64,000 bases of DNA from Perca fluviatilis (Eukaryota; Chordata; Actinopteri; Perciformes; Percidae): contig NC_053115.1 in the NCBI RefSeq assembly GCF_010015445.1, positions 5,811,576 to 5,875,575 of the forward strand, in the 5' to 3' direction. Below, one piece after another: positions 1 through 18,817 of the stretch. Made by a program: the position numbers and the translations under genes. The notes below the pieces were generated by a model, which worked only from the letters and a program-made list of their open reading frames with translations, had not been told where the DNA came from and did no database searches. Within the stretch, counting starts at the first letter, position 1. Each line of letters begins with the position of its first letter.

Positions 1-999
1 AGAGGAGCCAGGGATCTTGAAGGCCTTTTCTTACTGGTCCGTGTGAGTTTTAGGGAGCAGAAAGTCAGCAGAAATGACTCGAGACCGTAAAATACTTCCC
101 CCATGGTGGTTTTGTCAAAGAAACTGAGAGTGCTCTCCATTATAACTATATAGAGAGGTAGTTTATTCCACTTAGAGCTGATAGATAATGGCATTATGGC
201 AAACATAACAATGAAATGGGGGACCGCTGATGTTGAGTGCTCCATGCAGGGGAATCAATTACGGTATATGAAAGAAACCGGCTGCCAAGCCTCAGCAGTA
301 GACTTAAGAATAAATCACAAGATGCTGACATGCATGCAGCTTTGTTTGTAGAATTTGTGTTGTTACATTTCATAGGAAAGTTTTTTTGAATAGAAAGTCA
401 GTTGAACAATGCCTATACAGTCTTTTCTCTTCTGACCCAACAACTGGAGTTTTATGACCAGTGCCAACATTATGATGATACACAGAGGGAGTTCCCTGAT
501 TTATTACACTGATTCCATGTCTCACTAGTTGGTGGCAGACTCTGTGACACATGTATTTGGTTCTATGGAAATGGCTATAGGCCCGACGGTGATTTAAACG
601 TGACTTCGTGAGGCATTTTATGATCCAACATGGGTCCCTCAGCAGATTATAGGCTATAGATTTCCCTCATCAATCAAAATGCCAGAGTTTGGTTGTCTTC
701 ATCTCGTATGGAACCATTGCAGTTGTTGCTCCAGTCCAGTGAGATGATAAAGTGGACTTCATTTCTTTCCCCACAGCTCTGTATGACTTTAATCTCAACT
801 CACTGTTAATCATGTACAGTAGGTTTGACTCTTTTTTTTTTTTTGCAGAGTGACATCACCAGTGCAACAGAAAAGAGTTTTTTCAGCATTTGTTGTGCTT
901 CCCGTACTCTCTTAAGGCCCTTAAGGTCGCAGTAGATTCCATTCTGAAGCACTTTGGTTGAGCTGAACTTTTAAAATCATGAAAATGAATTGTTCCTCA
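1..999. other. Unique-looking noncoding stretch, no gene
   Basis: No open frame above 60 codons with any recognisable domain is present. The only landmark is a T-run followed by an AG at about 831-848, which resembles a 3' splice site but has no open exon after it. I see no repeat termini here. Confidence 0.5.
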
Positions 1000-1353
1000 G
1001 TAGTGTTTTGATTTGAACAATTCTGATTCAAATTCCGATTCTTTCTTTCGATTGCGTTTTGAGGGGTGAAGTTGAAACTGGTCACATGCTTTTTTCACAA
1101 ATAAGAGGAATGTTTTATTTTGATTCAGTGGTGATTTACAGTTTTACCTGTATTTTTTTTTTCCCAACGTAAAATAAAGCCACACTAGAGCGCCACTTAC
1201 TGTGCTCCACGGGCGCTACGAAAACCAAAACTTGCACATATTAAATTTGGAACCGATGATCGGATTTCAAAACCAAATCTTCCAAACGATTCCAATAAAG
1301 ACACGATTCCATTGGAGTCGTAATTTTTAACCGGTTCTGGATGCCCAATCCTA
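1000..1353. mobile_element. 5'-truncated hAT-like MITE end
   Basis: The right end reads GGATGCCCAATCCTA, whose reverse complement TAGGATTGGGCATCC has the TAGG...-type start of many fish hAT MITEs. The interior has the usual string of imperfect CGATTC/GAACCG motifs (about 1015-1060 and 1245-1335). No matching left terminus or 8-bp duplication was found, so the left edge is approximate and the copy looks truncated. The family assignment rests on terminal pattern only. Confidence 0.5.
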
Positions 1354-4148
1354 CAGTATTCCTCAGAGCTTATGAAGGTGCAAGACTTACTATCAACACG
1401 CGCAACCGGGTAATAAAAAGGAGAGCAGGGTCAGAGATAAGGAATTTAACAGCTAGCTCCTTCCTAGCATTCAGGTACTTTACATTCTCGACGAGGGGGC
1501 GTGCCACAGGTTGCTGCCTTCACTATAGAGCAGGCGATGGCGGCCACACAGCGCACGATGAATGTGGCGTGGCGAACTATAGCGGTGTAGTACACTCAAT
1601 CTCAACCTAATGCAAATGAGTCTGAGCAGCTTAGTTAGTTTAGGTCACGAGTAAGCATTTCAGATCAAATTTAGACACTGCATTGCCTATTTATTCCCAC
1701 AAATGTTATCAGAAGCATATTTGAATGGACTCTGTAGGTGGAGTTGTGTAGGCTGTGATTTTATTTGCTACAACAACCATTTATTGTGTGTAAAATTCTA
1801 TCAAATCCCCCTATTGGCAGCATTCCATGCATTCTGTTACACTATTTGTTCATTTGAGGTACAGTACTTCTGCTGATCTAAAGCTAATTCTCATTTGTGG
1901 TTAAAAAAGTGCCAGTCTGACCTTCAGAACAAGCCTGAAGCTGTTGTGAAGCAGGCCTAATCCGCCCGTACACACTGCAGTACTGCGGCGATGGCCGAAA
2001 CTGCCGCCAACAGATGTTAGGTTTCATTCTGTAAGGCCCCATTAGGACTTAACAGATGCAAAACACACAGGGTTGACATCACCGTACATAATTGCCCCTC
2101 CTGCTACATGACAGATGTTCAGTGATACAGTATGTGAGCTAATTGGAATACATATGTATGTACAGTAATCCTGCAGTGCACAATTAACATGCGCACCTGC
2201 TCTTTTTCAACTTGAATGTTGAGCATCCCCCCACTCTAGATAGTGAATGGTGAAAGGCCTATGTGGTTCAACTGGCAGTGATGGGCCACAGCAAAGATGC
2301 AGGCCCCGGTGTCCCTTATCAAAATGTGTTCTTCACTCCGACTAATCCTGACAACACATCCCGCTTTAAATGTGTTTCCCATTGGCCTCTCATGAGGAGG
2401 TTTAGAGCTCCCCTCCATTCACCAGCCAACTAGTGGAACTGGTGGCCGCTGCGCTTCCTTTTCTCATGCAAATGTGTGCAAATAGAAAACATTGTTCATC
2501 GGCGCGCTTTTCCGCCTCTGTTACGCCGCTTTGCTCTGGCCTTTCTCTTGTTCCACTGAGAGAGATGTTCCCTTTCAAGTGTTACCTCTCCGTCTCATTC
2601 AGGACTTCCTCTTTCCTTTTGACAAACAGCCTGGAGGAATGGCCGTCGCCGGCTCACTGAGCAAGCTTTTCAGCTATAGGGCGTAGGGAGAAAAAGAGAA
2701 AGACAGAGATGTTCTGCAGGCGACTCCCTCAGACATCCCTGCTCATGTCTTATCCCCCCCCCCCTCCTCCTCTGAGGACGAGTTATTCTATAGTGGGAAG
2801 TAAAGCTGTCTCTCTCCAAATACTCCCTTTTCTCTGAGTATATACAGGTGCTCTCCCTGCAAGTGCACACTTCTCTGTCTTTTAATTCCACCTGCATATA
2901 TATATATATGGTGATATATGCCACATGTTCTGTATTACTGAGTAATCAGAAAACTATCCATCACTTTTCGCATTACAGAATATGACTGGACAGAGCTTGA
3001 AAGACAGCACTATAATTTTGAGCCCACCTGTGGATAGTCTATTTTTCTGCATTTCAGCATGAGCTTGCAGTTCTATTAAACTGTTTTATCGCAAGCACAT
3101 GTTTAATAACTCGCCTCTGCCATTCACTCATGATCCACAGCGCATTTTGTCCTCTCCTCCAAATGGTACACCTTGTACCTGGGGTTGAATAGGTTGTGTC
3201 CACAAATTTGTGTAGATTATGACATACGATCGTGCTTAGGCAGAGAAAATAACTGGCAGGCTCAGGAGAAGCCCGGGACCACCGGCTGAGAGCACAGAGC
3301 ACTGTGCCAACGTCAACGCCATGGTGTCAATAAAGATACCTTTACTTCCCGCTAACAGAGGGGTGCTTTGATTGGAACCTCAGCGAGAATATGTAGCATT
3401 TAATCAGAGAGGTATGCCAGCAGACGCACAGTGGCAGCCATTTTGTCTGCATCTTGGAGTGAGATTCAAAGAGATTCCCCCCTTTCTTCCCTCCATATTC
3501 CAGCCGAGAGCTTGGCCAAATGCGTGATTGATATGTGCAGGTGGTAAAGGATATCCCCCAGAGAACGAGTTCCCTGCTAACTTGAAAGAGAATAGTTTCC
3601 CTCCTTGCCATCTTATGAAAACAGTGGTCTCAAAGCAGAAAGTCGGAGCAGGCCAGGAAAAGAAAAAGAAGTGTAATTTAACTTCTAATGTCTCTAACGT
3701 CATGCCTATCCTGGCTGGACAATAGGCCTTTGTAATTCCATTGTAGGCTCTTTTTCAACACCATAAGCCAAGCTGCCTTGGGCTTACTTTTAAATACAAG
3801 GAAATTTCGCCTTTGGTCACTACAGTTTCCACACTCCCCTCTTCTGCGACAGTTTACCCTGAAAGTAAATGGAAGGAGGAGGCAAGTGCCAAGAGGGAAG
3901 ATGGAAAATGTATTGCCTGGTAAAGCAGGGAGATCTTCTCCTGCAGAGTGCCGATGTGTTTTGAAAGACAGGGGAGAGTCCGCACAGGCCAAAAAGAGTT
4001 TTGTGAGATTCAAATGGGATGCAGTCATGTACCTGGCAGATGAGATGATGAAGATGAGGCTCCTGGTTCTGTTTATGGTCCAAAAGGAGACTGGATTTGG
4101 TTGTGTCCATTTGCTCTGAATATTTGATAGAATTCATTCTGCAGAGGG

Positions 4149-4153
<5 letters not shown>
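1354..4153. other. Noncoding stretch, no gene
   Basis: Mostly unique sequence with short poly-C (2755-2766) and a small (TA)n (2896-2909). Several open frames of 60-116 codons overlap one another on both strands without domains or splice context, so I call none of them. I see no mobile-element termini. Confidence 0.5.

Positions 4154-4220
<67 letters not shown>
4154..4220. repeat. (CT)n microsatellite
   Basis: Uninterrupted CT dinucleotides over 67 bp. It makes the artefactual RE/ER protein seen on the minus strand. A perfect homopurine-homopyrimidine mirror repeat of this length can adopt triplex (H-DNA) structure. Confidence 0.98.
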
Positions 4221-4225
<5 letters not shown>

Positions 4226-5390
4226 TTAAGGTCAGCCTTAGAGTTAACCCTCCTAATCCTCCTTGACTTCTTGACTTCTGCTCGGTCTAGCGTTGCTATA
4301 CGCAGGATCACCGCCATCTCTCAGATACGACCTAGATTTTCACCAGATAACTCTTTCTCTTTTGTTTTTGTATCGTGTGGCATCATCTAGCCTTACTCTG
4401 CCAGGACACGCACTCTTGGCGAAAACAGAACAAGAACACAACCTGGAAAATATGAGAGCTCAGGAATCCAGCCACCTGAAGCAGGACTGATGTAGATAAC
4501 GCAGAATTTGGCCACAGTGAGGGGAAAATGGTAACGACAGCAAAAAAAATGGCATCGCTCTGTTTGGCTTTGGAATCCTTTATGACTTCATTCTTTAATT
4601 TTATCCCAGAATTTCTACAGTCTTCCTTAGAGAGGCTGCGAACGACCGAGCCTGGTTTTAAAACTGTGGCCTCTCATGTCTCTCCTCTATATCAGGCCAG
4701 CAGCTGCTGTCTCTCAGCAAAGGCATGTTGACTGCCGGGGCTTGGCTTCCACACACACCGGATCTTATACAAGCCCCTTTATTTTTGGGCTCATGACTTA
4801 GAAAAAAAACTAAAAAAAAACACACCCAGCTCTATCTGTGATTTTATTAGTAGAAGAAACAAAAACATGTGTTCATGAAAGGAAAATGTCTGGACAAAAT
4901 ATATTTTTTGCTGCATAGCTGCTTTCTTACCCAGCAGTTTTTTATAAAAGATTTAAGCAAGGTATCACAGGTAAAGGGTGTGCGTTTTGCTCCACGACTC
5001 AAATTCCTTGAATCGGAGCCAAAGAAATGTAAGCCCTCTCCCAGCTGTCCCTTGGCACATCAAGACAAGACCATTTTATCTGATTTTTTTGGAAAGTTTG
5101 AGTTGGTGCTGTTTGTGCAGTACTGCTGCAGCTCTGTCTGTCCACAGACAACAGCCTTAAACAACATTGGGGCCAGTGGGCTCTGGGGGCGCCATCCAGG
5201 GCAAACCCCTACATGTGCAGGACCAGATCAAAATTTTTTCTTTTTTTTGGGGTATGCCACCACTTGTTTTCACAGTTTTAAAAGCCAGTAGATTCGATGG
5301 TTGCAATAATATTTTTGAACATTACGACTGCGTGTTAAGCTTGCTGTGAAAATAAGAACCACATGTGTGGTTGTTTTCTGTACATAAAAG
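4221..5390. other. Noncoding stretch, no gene
   Basis: Unique-looking sequence with a few A-runs (4801-4820) and no recognisable coding or repeat signature up to the left TSD of the next element. Confidence 0.45.
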
Positions 5391-5748
5391 TAGAGCTGGG
5401 CAATATATCGATATTATATCGATATCGTGATATGAGACTAGATATCGTCTTCGATTTTGGATATCGTAATATGGCATAAGTGTCTTTTCCTAATTTTAAA
5501 GGCTGCATTACAGTAAAGTAAAGTCATTTTCTGAACTTACCAGACTGTTCTAGCTGTTCTATTATTTGCCTTTACCCACTTAGTCATTATATCCACATTA
5601 CTGGTGATTTATTTATCTAAAATCTCATTGTGTAAATATTTTGTGAAAGCACCAATAGTCAACACTACAATATCGTTGCGGCATCAATATCGAGGTATTT
5701 GGTCAAAAATATGGTGATATTTGATTTTCTCCATATCGCCCAGCCCTA
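5391..5748. mobile_element. hAT-like MITE with ATATCG-rich arms, copy 1
   Basis: The 358-bp element starts TAGAGCTGGGCAATATATCG and ends CATATCGCCCAGCCCTA, an imperfect terminal inverted repeat. It is flanked by CATAAAAG (5383-5390) and CATAAAGG (5749-5756), an 8-bp target duplication with one mismatch, as expected for hAT. It has no open frame and is nonautonomous. A second, interrupted copy of the family lies at 51249-52059. Confidence 0.85.
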
Positions 5749-6233
5749 CATAAAGGCATAGGTTAATGAAAATGAAAGCTTCTCTGTCTCATCTGGACCT
5801 CCCCACGGTCCCTTACCTCCAAGAAGCCGACTTGCTCCTGCAGACGAACCACAACCGCAGCGCGTAACGCCGACATACTCTCCTGCCCCCAGAAAAGCAT
5901 TTTTGCCTCCTGTAAGAAACAGTTCCTCTTCCAGAAGTCCCATAATTCAAACAATAATTAGGAAGTGTTCAGGGCACTGACTAGCCCGTGAAAGTTCACA
6001 TTTTAGATGTGTGTGTGTGGGGGGGGGGGGTTAGAAAGAGAAGTGGTTCCAGACTGTTAATGTATGTCACAGCAGAGTCAGAGGCCCGTGATTATTTTGG
6101 TGCAAAGGTCCAAATAAACCCAGTGTGGGTCACGACCTCACTGATCTGAACCAAATGTGCTGCGCTTTGCGACCTTTGTTTGAAATGCTCACTGTGCAGA
6201 GCGGCTCGACGTGAGCGACAATGGATGTCCCCC

Positions 6234-6292
<59 letters not shown>

Positions 6293-7879
6293 GCTGCCTG
6301 AACATTCCAGCAGTGAGAACAGGGCCGCTCACAGGCCCGGCTTCATCCGCTCCGTGTGTTTACACAACATCATTTGTCAGGGAGTCATCGGGCAGGTTTT
6401 TAGACAAATACACAAATCCTTACGTGAGCCAACCTTTTAAAGGCTCATTCAAAAATGTGTCTAGACAAATGCCTTTCTCATCCATCACTTTCAATTTGCT
6501 AAAGTGCTAAATGAGTGGACTCGGTTTCCATGTCGCCCGCAGCTGCATTAAAACTGTGGACATCGGCACGTACGTACGCCACACATACATTCAAGTGAGC
6601 AAACAGTTCATTATCACGGGATTTCTTTGAAGCGCGAGTCATTCATCAAGTGGCGAAAGTCAACACTTTCAAACATGTTCAAAGCCTGAAGTACTCCTTT
6701 AAGCGTGCCCCAGCTATCTCCCCGCTTTTCTACAACTGAACAATTTACACGGCCCTCCAAATCTAGTCAATATTTATCTAAGCGTGTACATTAGGGGCAG
6801 GCCGACAGAGCAAAACGATCAAACGTTCCTTTCATCTGTGACCTTCCTCTGACTCGACTCACAGAAGCCTCAAACCAGGCTGGGGGGGGGTAATCAGATG
6901 TCAGGCTCGGTGTTCGCCGGGGACTTGAGCACAGCTTCATACATGGGAGGGAGGGGGGGGTGGGGGCAAAGGTTTTTGCACTCCCCCGTGGCCTACCTAG
7001 CCGACTGCCCCTCCGACTTCTCACTCCACTCTTGACACATTGCAGTGACAGAAGTTCAATTCCTTTCAGTGTGCAGCACCTGACAACAAATAAAGACAGG
7101 TACACAATTAGGAGGATGGCGTTCAAATCCATTGGAAATGCGTAGTACTACCCACATTCTCTGCAGTGTCATTCAAATGCTTCGAAATCAATTATTCAAC
7201 TAGATCATGTGCTCGCTGTCTCGCATACCATGGCGGTAAGTAGTATGCCAGTTAGCAGTAAACTGACTCTAGTTCTTTTTCCGTGCTCCTATAATTGTAA
7301 CCATTTGTAATCCATTTCTGTAACCATAACGTATCTAAGAATAAGCTAAAACATGGCTCTGCCGGATTAGAAAAACAAATCTTTACCTTTTGTGCGTTGG
7401 GAAGAGCACGCCAACACTATGAGGTCAAGGGCAGTAAAACGTCCCCCACTTGGTACCGGTATGGCAAGAGCTAACTATAAGATTTCACAGAACGCTTAAA
7501 TTCTAGCACTCCCCATGTTTACAGACAAGAAGTGGGGGGGGTGGGATTAACTTTGCTATTACAATCACTGGAAATGCTTTCTCAGATGTTTTTACACTCA
7601 TTTGTTCGGCAGTAAAAACTAAATCAACATTGTTCATAAATGGCTGCTGTGGTTATGTGTCTTCGTCCTGTTTGAGCCTGGCTTGGCTGTGTTTCGCGGC
7701 CCATGAATTAAATTACATGATGCAGAAACTCTAGGGGGCCAGACTGGAGACTCCACTCACTCAGCGGTGAGGGGCGGCGAAGTAACCCTTCTGGTTTGCC
7801 TTTTCCAAGAGGATTCTGTGCCATCGTGCTGAAATGACAAGTAGCTGCTCCTGACTTTGAAAGCCTCGCACTCACTCAC

Positions 7880-7882
<3 letters not shown>
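5749..7882. other. Noncoding stretch with homopolymer and dinucleotide runs
   Basis: Contains (TG)n followed by a G-run at 6009-6030, a C-run joined to (AC)n at 6229-6288 (listed separately), and G-runs at 6881-6890 and 6949-6965. No gene or transposon termini were recognised. Confidence 0.5.
6229..6288. repeat. Compound C22-(AC)n microsatellite
   Basis: A run of 22 C residues (6229-6250) joins directly to about 38 bp of AC repeats. On the minus strand this is a long (GT)n followed by an uninterrupted G-tract, so it has both Z-DNA and G-quadruplex potential. Confidence 0.95.

Positions 7883-7954
<72 letters not shown>
7883..7954. repeat. (CT)n microsatellite
   Basis: CTCA repeats lead into about 70 bp of CT with one TT interruption near 7940. 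Confidence 0.97.
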
Positions 7955-8384
7955 TAGCCTTTCTTTTACTGTTTTCTCAGATGGTTCTCTCCTCATCTTG
8001 AGCACACATTTGTTCTCTCTTCCCCCAACCTCTGATTAATCAAGTATGACTCTCCCAGGAAAAAATGCAACTTGGTGGTTATGATGCTTCATTTCTTGTC
8101 AGTGTGTCCACATGTGTAATGTTTAGAGCTAAATATTAAGTCTGGACTTTGGGGAAAAGTTGAGTGTCCTTCCGTTAAAGTGTCCATCATGAATACTGTC
8201 ATTGTAATCTTACAACCAAGCATTAAGAATTACACAGTAAAAACCAAACCATGACCACTGAGTTGTAACTTGACCGACACATGCAAAGTTAAAGATGCTT
8301 ACTTATAAAACTAACTTTCTGTCATATTTGCTGAAACTGACCCTATGTTCGAATAGAACTAGATGAAGCATGTAACTAAAATAA

Positions 8385-8686
8385 ATAACTCAATAAATCC
8401 AGCTCCTCTGGCACCACCTACAGCCTGTAGTGCGATTTGCAAAAATCCAGCGCTCCCTGTTCAGATGCACCAATCAGGGCCGGGGGGGTGGTCTAACTGC
8501 GTGTCAATCACTGCTCATGCACACGCATTCATTCTCCCCTGTGGGGGGAGGGGCTTAGGAGACCGTTTTGAGCATTAGCAGAAATAGGGGGAGGTACTGA
8601 GAAGTTGTCAATGTTCAAATTTCCTGGATTTTCCTGGACAAAAAGTCCTGGATCTTCGCAATTCTACCTACAGCACCTTTTTAAAA
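8385..8686. repeat. Probable 3' part of a dispersed fish DNA repeat
   Basis: The block from the GC-rich 'ATCCAGCTCCTCTGGCACC' to 'CTACCTACAGCACCTTT' matches my recollection of a multicopy percomorph repeat whose ends begin AAAGGTGCTGTAGGTAG. The right terminus can be seen at about 8665-8684; no left terminus is present, so it is truncated. Recognition is from memory of the family, not a search. Confidence 0.4.
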
Positions 8687-8868
8687 AGTACACCTTGGTA
8701 ATGAAGTGCAGCGTAGTGTAATTCTCCCAGCATGTCTGTGGTCTAGCATCTCCGCACTCTCCATAAAGCTCACGGTTTTACATATTGTTGTAACGAAAAA
8801 AACCAACTTGCATGAGAGTGGTTTGAGTGCCAAAGAGAAGGTTCGTTTGGGGAGAAACTAGAGATGTA

Positions 8869-10617
8869 CCGATACCGGGGGGTATCGGTATCGATACTGC
8901 CTAAAACACTGGTATCAGTATCGGGAAGTACTGGAGTTTATGCACCGATCCGATACCACGTAATAAAGCCCTAAAGAAAATCTACTTTTAAGTAGTTTAT
9001 TTGTGTTCTTTTTCCGTTATAACTGACTGTCAAACTGGAGAATAAAAGAAAGATCTACGGCATTCATTGTTTGTTTTACAAAGAGTTTAACATGAGCCAG
9101 ACCGACAACAAAGATAGAAATCATATCACATCCATAGGCGGAGTTTGACATTAGAGCCAGGGGGGGCAAAAAAAACCAAAAAAACTCATTGTAGCAACTG
9201 AGACCTGGGGAACACAGCACGATCACATATGGACAAAACAAACATGCTAAATAAACATATGTTTATTTTTTTAAGCAGATTTGAATTTACATTTTAAAAC
9301 CTCGAGCTCAATTTAGTTAAAAAAAAGAAGTCCATAACACATATAATTCTTGAGCGACAGATGCAAAAAATCCACAACAATCTCTGTCCCCACAGGGCAG
9401 GAATGCGATTTTGACACAGCCGCTCTGCTGCTACGCTTCTCTGTTCACAACGCTGTCTGTTCTGCTTAACGTGAAAAAGCTTAACGTGGTTTAATGTACC
9501 TCAACAACGATCACCAAATTTATCATGGCCATATCTTGAAATGAACACTTAAAAGCGAGGAAAAAGCTTGTACCTAAACAATGATTACCAAATTTCTCTC
9601 ATATTGCTCCTCATAACCACTGAAAACTGTCAAAAAATCTAACCAGAAACGTGGTGATGATTGATCGTTGTTTAGGTACATTAAACCACGTTAAGCTTTT
9701 TCATGTTAGGACTTATAAAGCCCATGAGAACCGTTGGGAGTCAACCAACAGCTGCTCCGCTGCCCTGCTGAAAATGTGAAGCAGAAACGCTAAATGTCAG
9801 ATAACGTCCATAATAATTGGACTTTGGGTTCTATTTTTTGACAGTTTTCCGTGGTTATGAGGAGCAATATTAGAGAGAAATTTGGTAATCATTGGTCATT
9901 GTTTACGTACATTAAACCTGACCTGCGCAGCGAAGAAAACGTTATGCGTCATTGTACCCAGCACTTGTGGAAATGTACCTCCGAATCGCTCTCTGTCCCC
10001 AGCACATTTCAAACCAAACTGACGCCCGTGGGCACGGCTGTGTTGGAGCACAACAGACAGACGGTGGCAGAATGCCCCGACACTTAAATTCAACTAACAT
10101 GTAGGCTAACAGTGAACAATCAGTGTTGGACCTCCAGTCTGTTGAGATGCCTCTCCAAACGCAGAAACCAAGCGCAATCGCACCATAAAACGTTAAGACA
10201 CGTTAAGAAAAAAGATCCGTATTTTGCCTATACTCAGGTGAGAGGCAGAGCCCTGAAAAAAAAATATTTTTACTAAAGCAGTATATGAAATCAGATGTAT
10301 TATCTATCCCCATTTAGTTGTTCTGTGTTTTTAAAGTATTTATAAAATATCTGGTTATGTCAGAAGTAATTATTCCACTCATTTTTGAAACAATGCAATT
10401 ACCCGTTTCAGCTACCAGGGGGGGCAGTGCTCCCCCTGCCCCCCCCGCAAACTCCGCGCATGATCACATCCATACAAGGATAGTACTATACAGTTGTTAA
10501 AAGATAATAAAATATATGACACACTGGTATCGGATCGGTACTCTGTATCGGCCGATACAAAAGTTCAGGTATCTGAATCTGTATCGGGAAGCAAAAAATG
10601 GTATCGGGCCATCTCTA
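8869..10617. mobile_element. hAT-like element with perfect 8-bp TSD (outer)
   Basis: The left end TAGAGATGTACCGATACC and right end GGTATCGGGCCATCTCTA form an imperfect terminal inverted repeat of about 18 bp. GGAGAAAC lies immediately outside both ends (8861-8868 and 10618-10625), a perfect 8-bp duplication diagnostic of hAT-type insertion. Of its 1749 bp, 1330 bp are a later nested insertion, so the outer element itself is a MITE of about 410 bp. No transposase reading frame is seen. Confidence 0.92.
9133..10462. mobile_element. Second hAT-like element nested in the first
   Basis: The ends are CATAGGCGGAGTTTG and GCAAACTCCGCGCATG, matching as inverted repeats at 13 of 15 positions. ATCACATC flanks both sides (9125-9132 and 10463-10470), again a perfect 8-bp duplication. 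Inside are two pairs of inverted arms: 9472-9513 with 9662-9703, and 9570-9640 with 9833-9910. These share the motif GTACATTAAACC. An open frame at 9851-10087 shows no transposase motif. I treat this as a nonautonomous element that is younger than its host element. Confidence 0.9.
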
Positions 10618-10625
10618 GGAGAAAC

Positions 10626-12268
10626 ACAGCTCAGCTGCATATCATTTCCATTAATTAAAGAAGGATTCCGGTAATCTTCAACGCCCATCACCTGGCTGTG
10701 GTGTCGCCCCTGCTCCCCTTGTTGTCTTGTATGTTCTGAGGAAACCGTTAGATGGGCTTTCACAGCTGACTGAGCTGAGTTTGTCCAGCTTCCACACAGA
10801 AAGGAAAAGTCAACTTAGAGAGTTAAACTGCCTTCCCCTTATCACAAGAACAGGAATCATCCAGCTGGAACCAGAGGAGCAGCGCCCGCCTACAAACCCA
10901 TGATTCACTTTAGTCAATTAGCTTGGTCGTACAACAAAGCTTTTTATACCTCAAAAATATCTTGCCTTTGTGCTGTTCATTCCAGAGCCTAATCTGTAAA
11001 TCGTAAACAAGCATGTCTTTAAGGAGAAGCCCAGGGCCCTGACAAAAGAATGAGACCCAAAGCTAAAGAGGGCTAGACTCTGAGGTAAGAGTCAAAGAAG
11101 GATAATCACACAAAGCTTTTTCTTTCTCTTGGACACATACCGTTCATAACCTTAAATCAACTGTGTATATACAATTTTAAGTTTCAAGCGGTGCCAAAAT
11201 CTTGGCATGCCAAGCTTAATTAATCATTTGTCCACGTTTTAACCCCAAGGTAGCACCGTGTGGAAATAATGTGGCAAGGCATGCTCTGGGAATGCATCAT
11301 TTAGATATTTTGGTTTTTGAAACTATAAAGGAGCCTGTGTGCGTGGCTCAGGCTTGTAGGATTTGTTCGTTTAAAGCAAGTACAACATGCTCCGTATGGG
11401 AGATTGAACACCGTCTCAGAGAAATGAGTCCTGTTTCAAATTCTTTCCCTTGTTATTGTTACTGACCTGCCTCAAGTGTCTGCAGTGGAGCGCCCTTTTG
11501 TGCACTTGAAATATCAATACTTTTGTCATATATTTTTCCTGAACTGAAAAATCTGAGCTTTTTGCAGATGCTCGAGCAAACGTGGATTGCATTGCTGGCT
11601 CAAGATATTGGCTGTTCATCAGGACAAACGGGTTTTTTGAGGTGCAACCTTTCCGCTGTGAAGGGTTGTGCTAAATGGCCACGTTGTACGCTGATTAGAA
11701 AGTGTGACATCACTAGCTTGTCAAGTCTGTACAGAGATTGTGTCGAGGGTACTGAAAGGAGCTTTGTGTAATGTAAAACACGCAGGGACAAAAAGAGGCA
11801 ACGGTGTATGTCTGGTCACTGTAGAGAAAGCTTGAGAAAACATTCCTGTACAGCTTCCCATCTGGAGCACATAAAAGAAAAAGGCTACATAACCATATTG
11901 GCAAAAGAAAATATGAAGGAGACAAAGAGAGGAGTGGAATTAAAACAGCATCTCCCTATTCCTGCTGGTTTATTCCTGCTGGTGCCTGGGGGCTGTTTGC
12001 TGGCTCTCTATCTGCTGTATTGCTCTGAGGGAAACATCCCTCCGGTTCTTATCTAACCACATCCAGCATGGTCCAGTTTTTGACCCACTGTTCACTTTCA
12101 GCCCCAATGTATTCTCATTTGAGCTGTTTGTGTGGTCTATTGTGAGTGTGGTAAAAGGCTGGCAGCACAGGGACCACCAAGGAGAAGTGAAGGCCCAGTG
12201 GCCCCTATCAACAGGGGAGGCCAGTTAGGCCTGCACCAGAATCCAAATGTCATGATATTAAAAAACAT
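10626..12268. other. Noncoding stretch, no gene
   Basis: Unique-looking sequence. The only odd feature is a perfect 14-bp palindrome, CTTGGCATGCCAAG, at 11201-11214. No repeat termini or coding signature were seen. Confidence 0.45.
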
Positions 12269-12288
12269 CCATCCATCCATCCATCTGC
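12269..12288. repeat. (CATC)n short tandem repeat
   Basis: About five CATC units in a row. Confidence 0.85.
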
Positions 12289-12419
12289 TTTGAAAAGTCG
12301 ATTTCCATTAGGATCAGTTATGTCCTGAATATCTAAATGTATCTAGTGGAGTTTTTATTCTTTCAGCCAGTGTTTCTCACCAAAACATATTTACCCCAGT
12401 TACACTTGACATTCACTGT

Positions 12420-12780
12420 GTCTTGGGAAGATGAGATGCAACCAAAAAGCAGATAAAATAACGTTGCTCCAACCACCTCCCTTGGGGCCTGATTTGCATG
12501 TAGCCATGGAAAACCAAGACGGATGCAATTAGATTAATGACCTTGCTAACGGAAATATATGTATTTGTGCCAAAGTAAGTGTATGTAACCGCATAATGAA
12601 CACGATAGATTTCTTTCCTCATAAAATATTTGTTGTCATATTTGGATTTCTGTATTTTTTTACATCAATGTTTCATCTAGCAGTCTTTTTCTTCCCTGTT
12701 GGTGCTTTGCTGTGATTCTTGTGTAAGCATTAGTAACCGTCAATCAGTTACATAGTGCCAAAATGATGGATGTCATGTAG
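12420..12780. other. Candidate conserved noncoding element
   Basis: Complex AT-rich sequence free of repeats. It has an ATTTGCAT octamer-like site (12492-12499) and clustered ATTA/TAAT homeodomain-type cores (about 12525-12540 and 12590-12600). Conservation cannot be measured here, so this is a call on sequence texture only. Confidence 0.25.
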
Positions 12781-18813
<6,033 letters not shown>

Positions 18814-18817
18814 TTAA

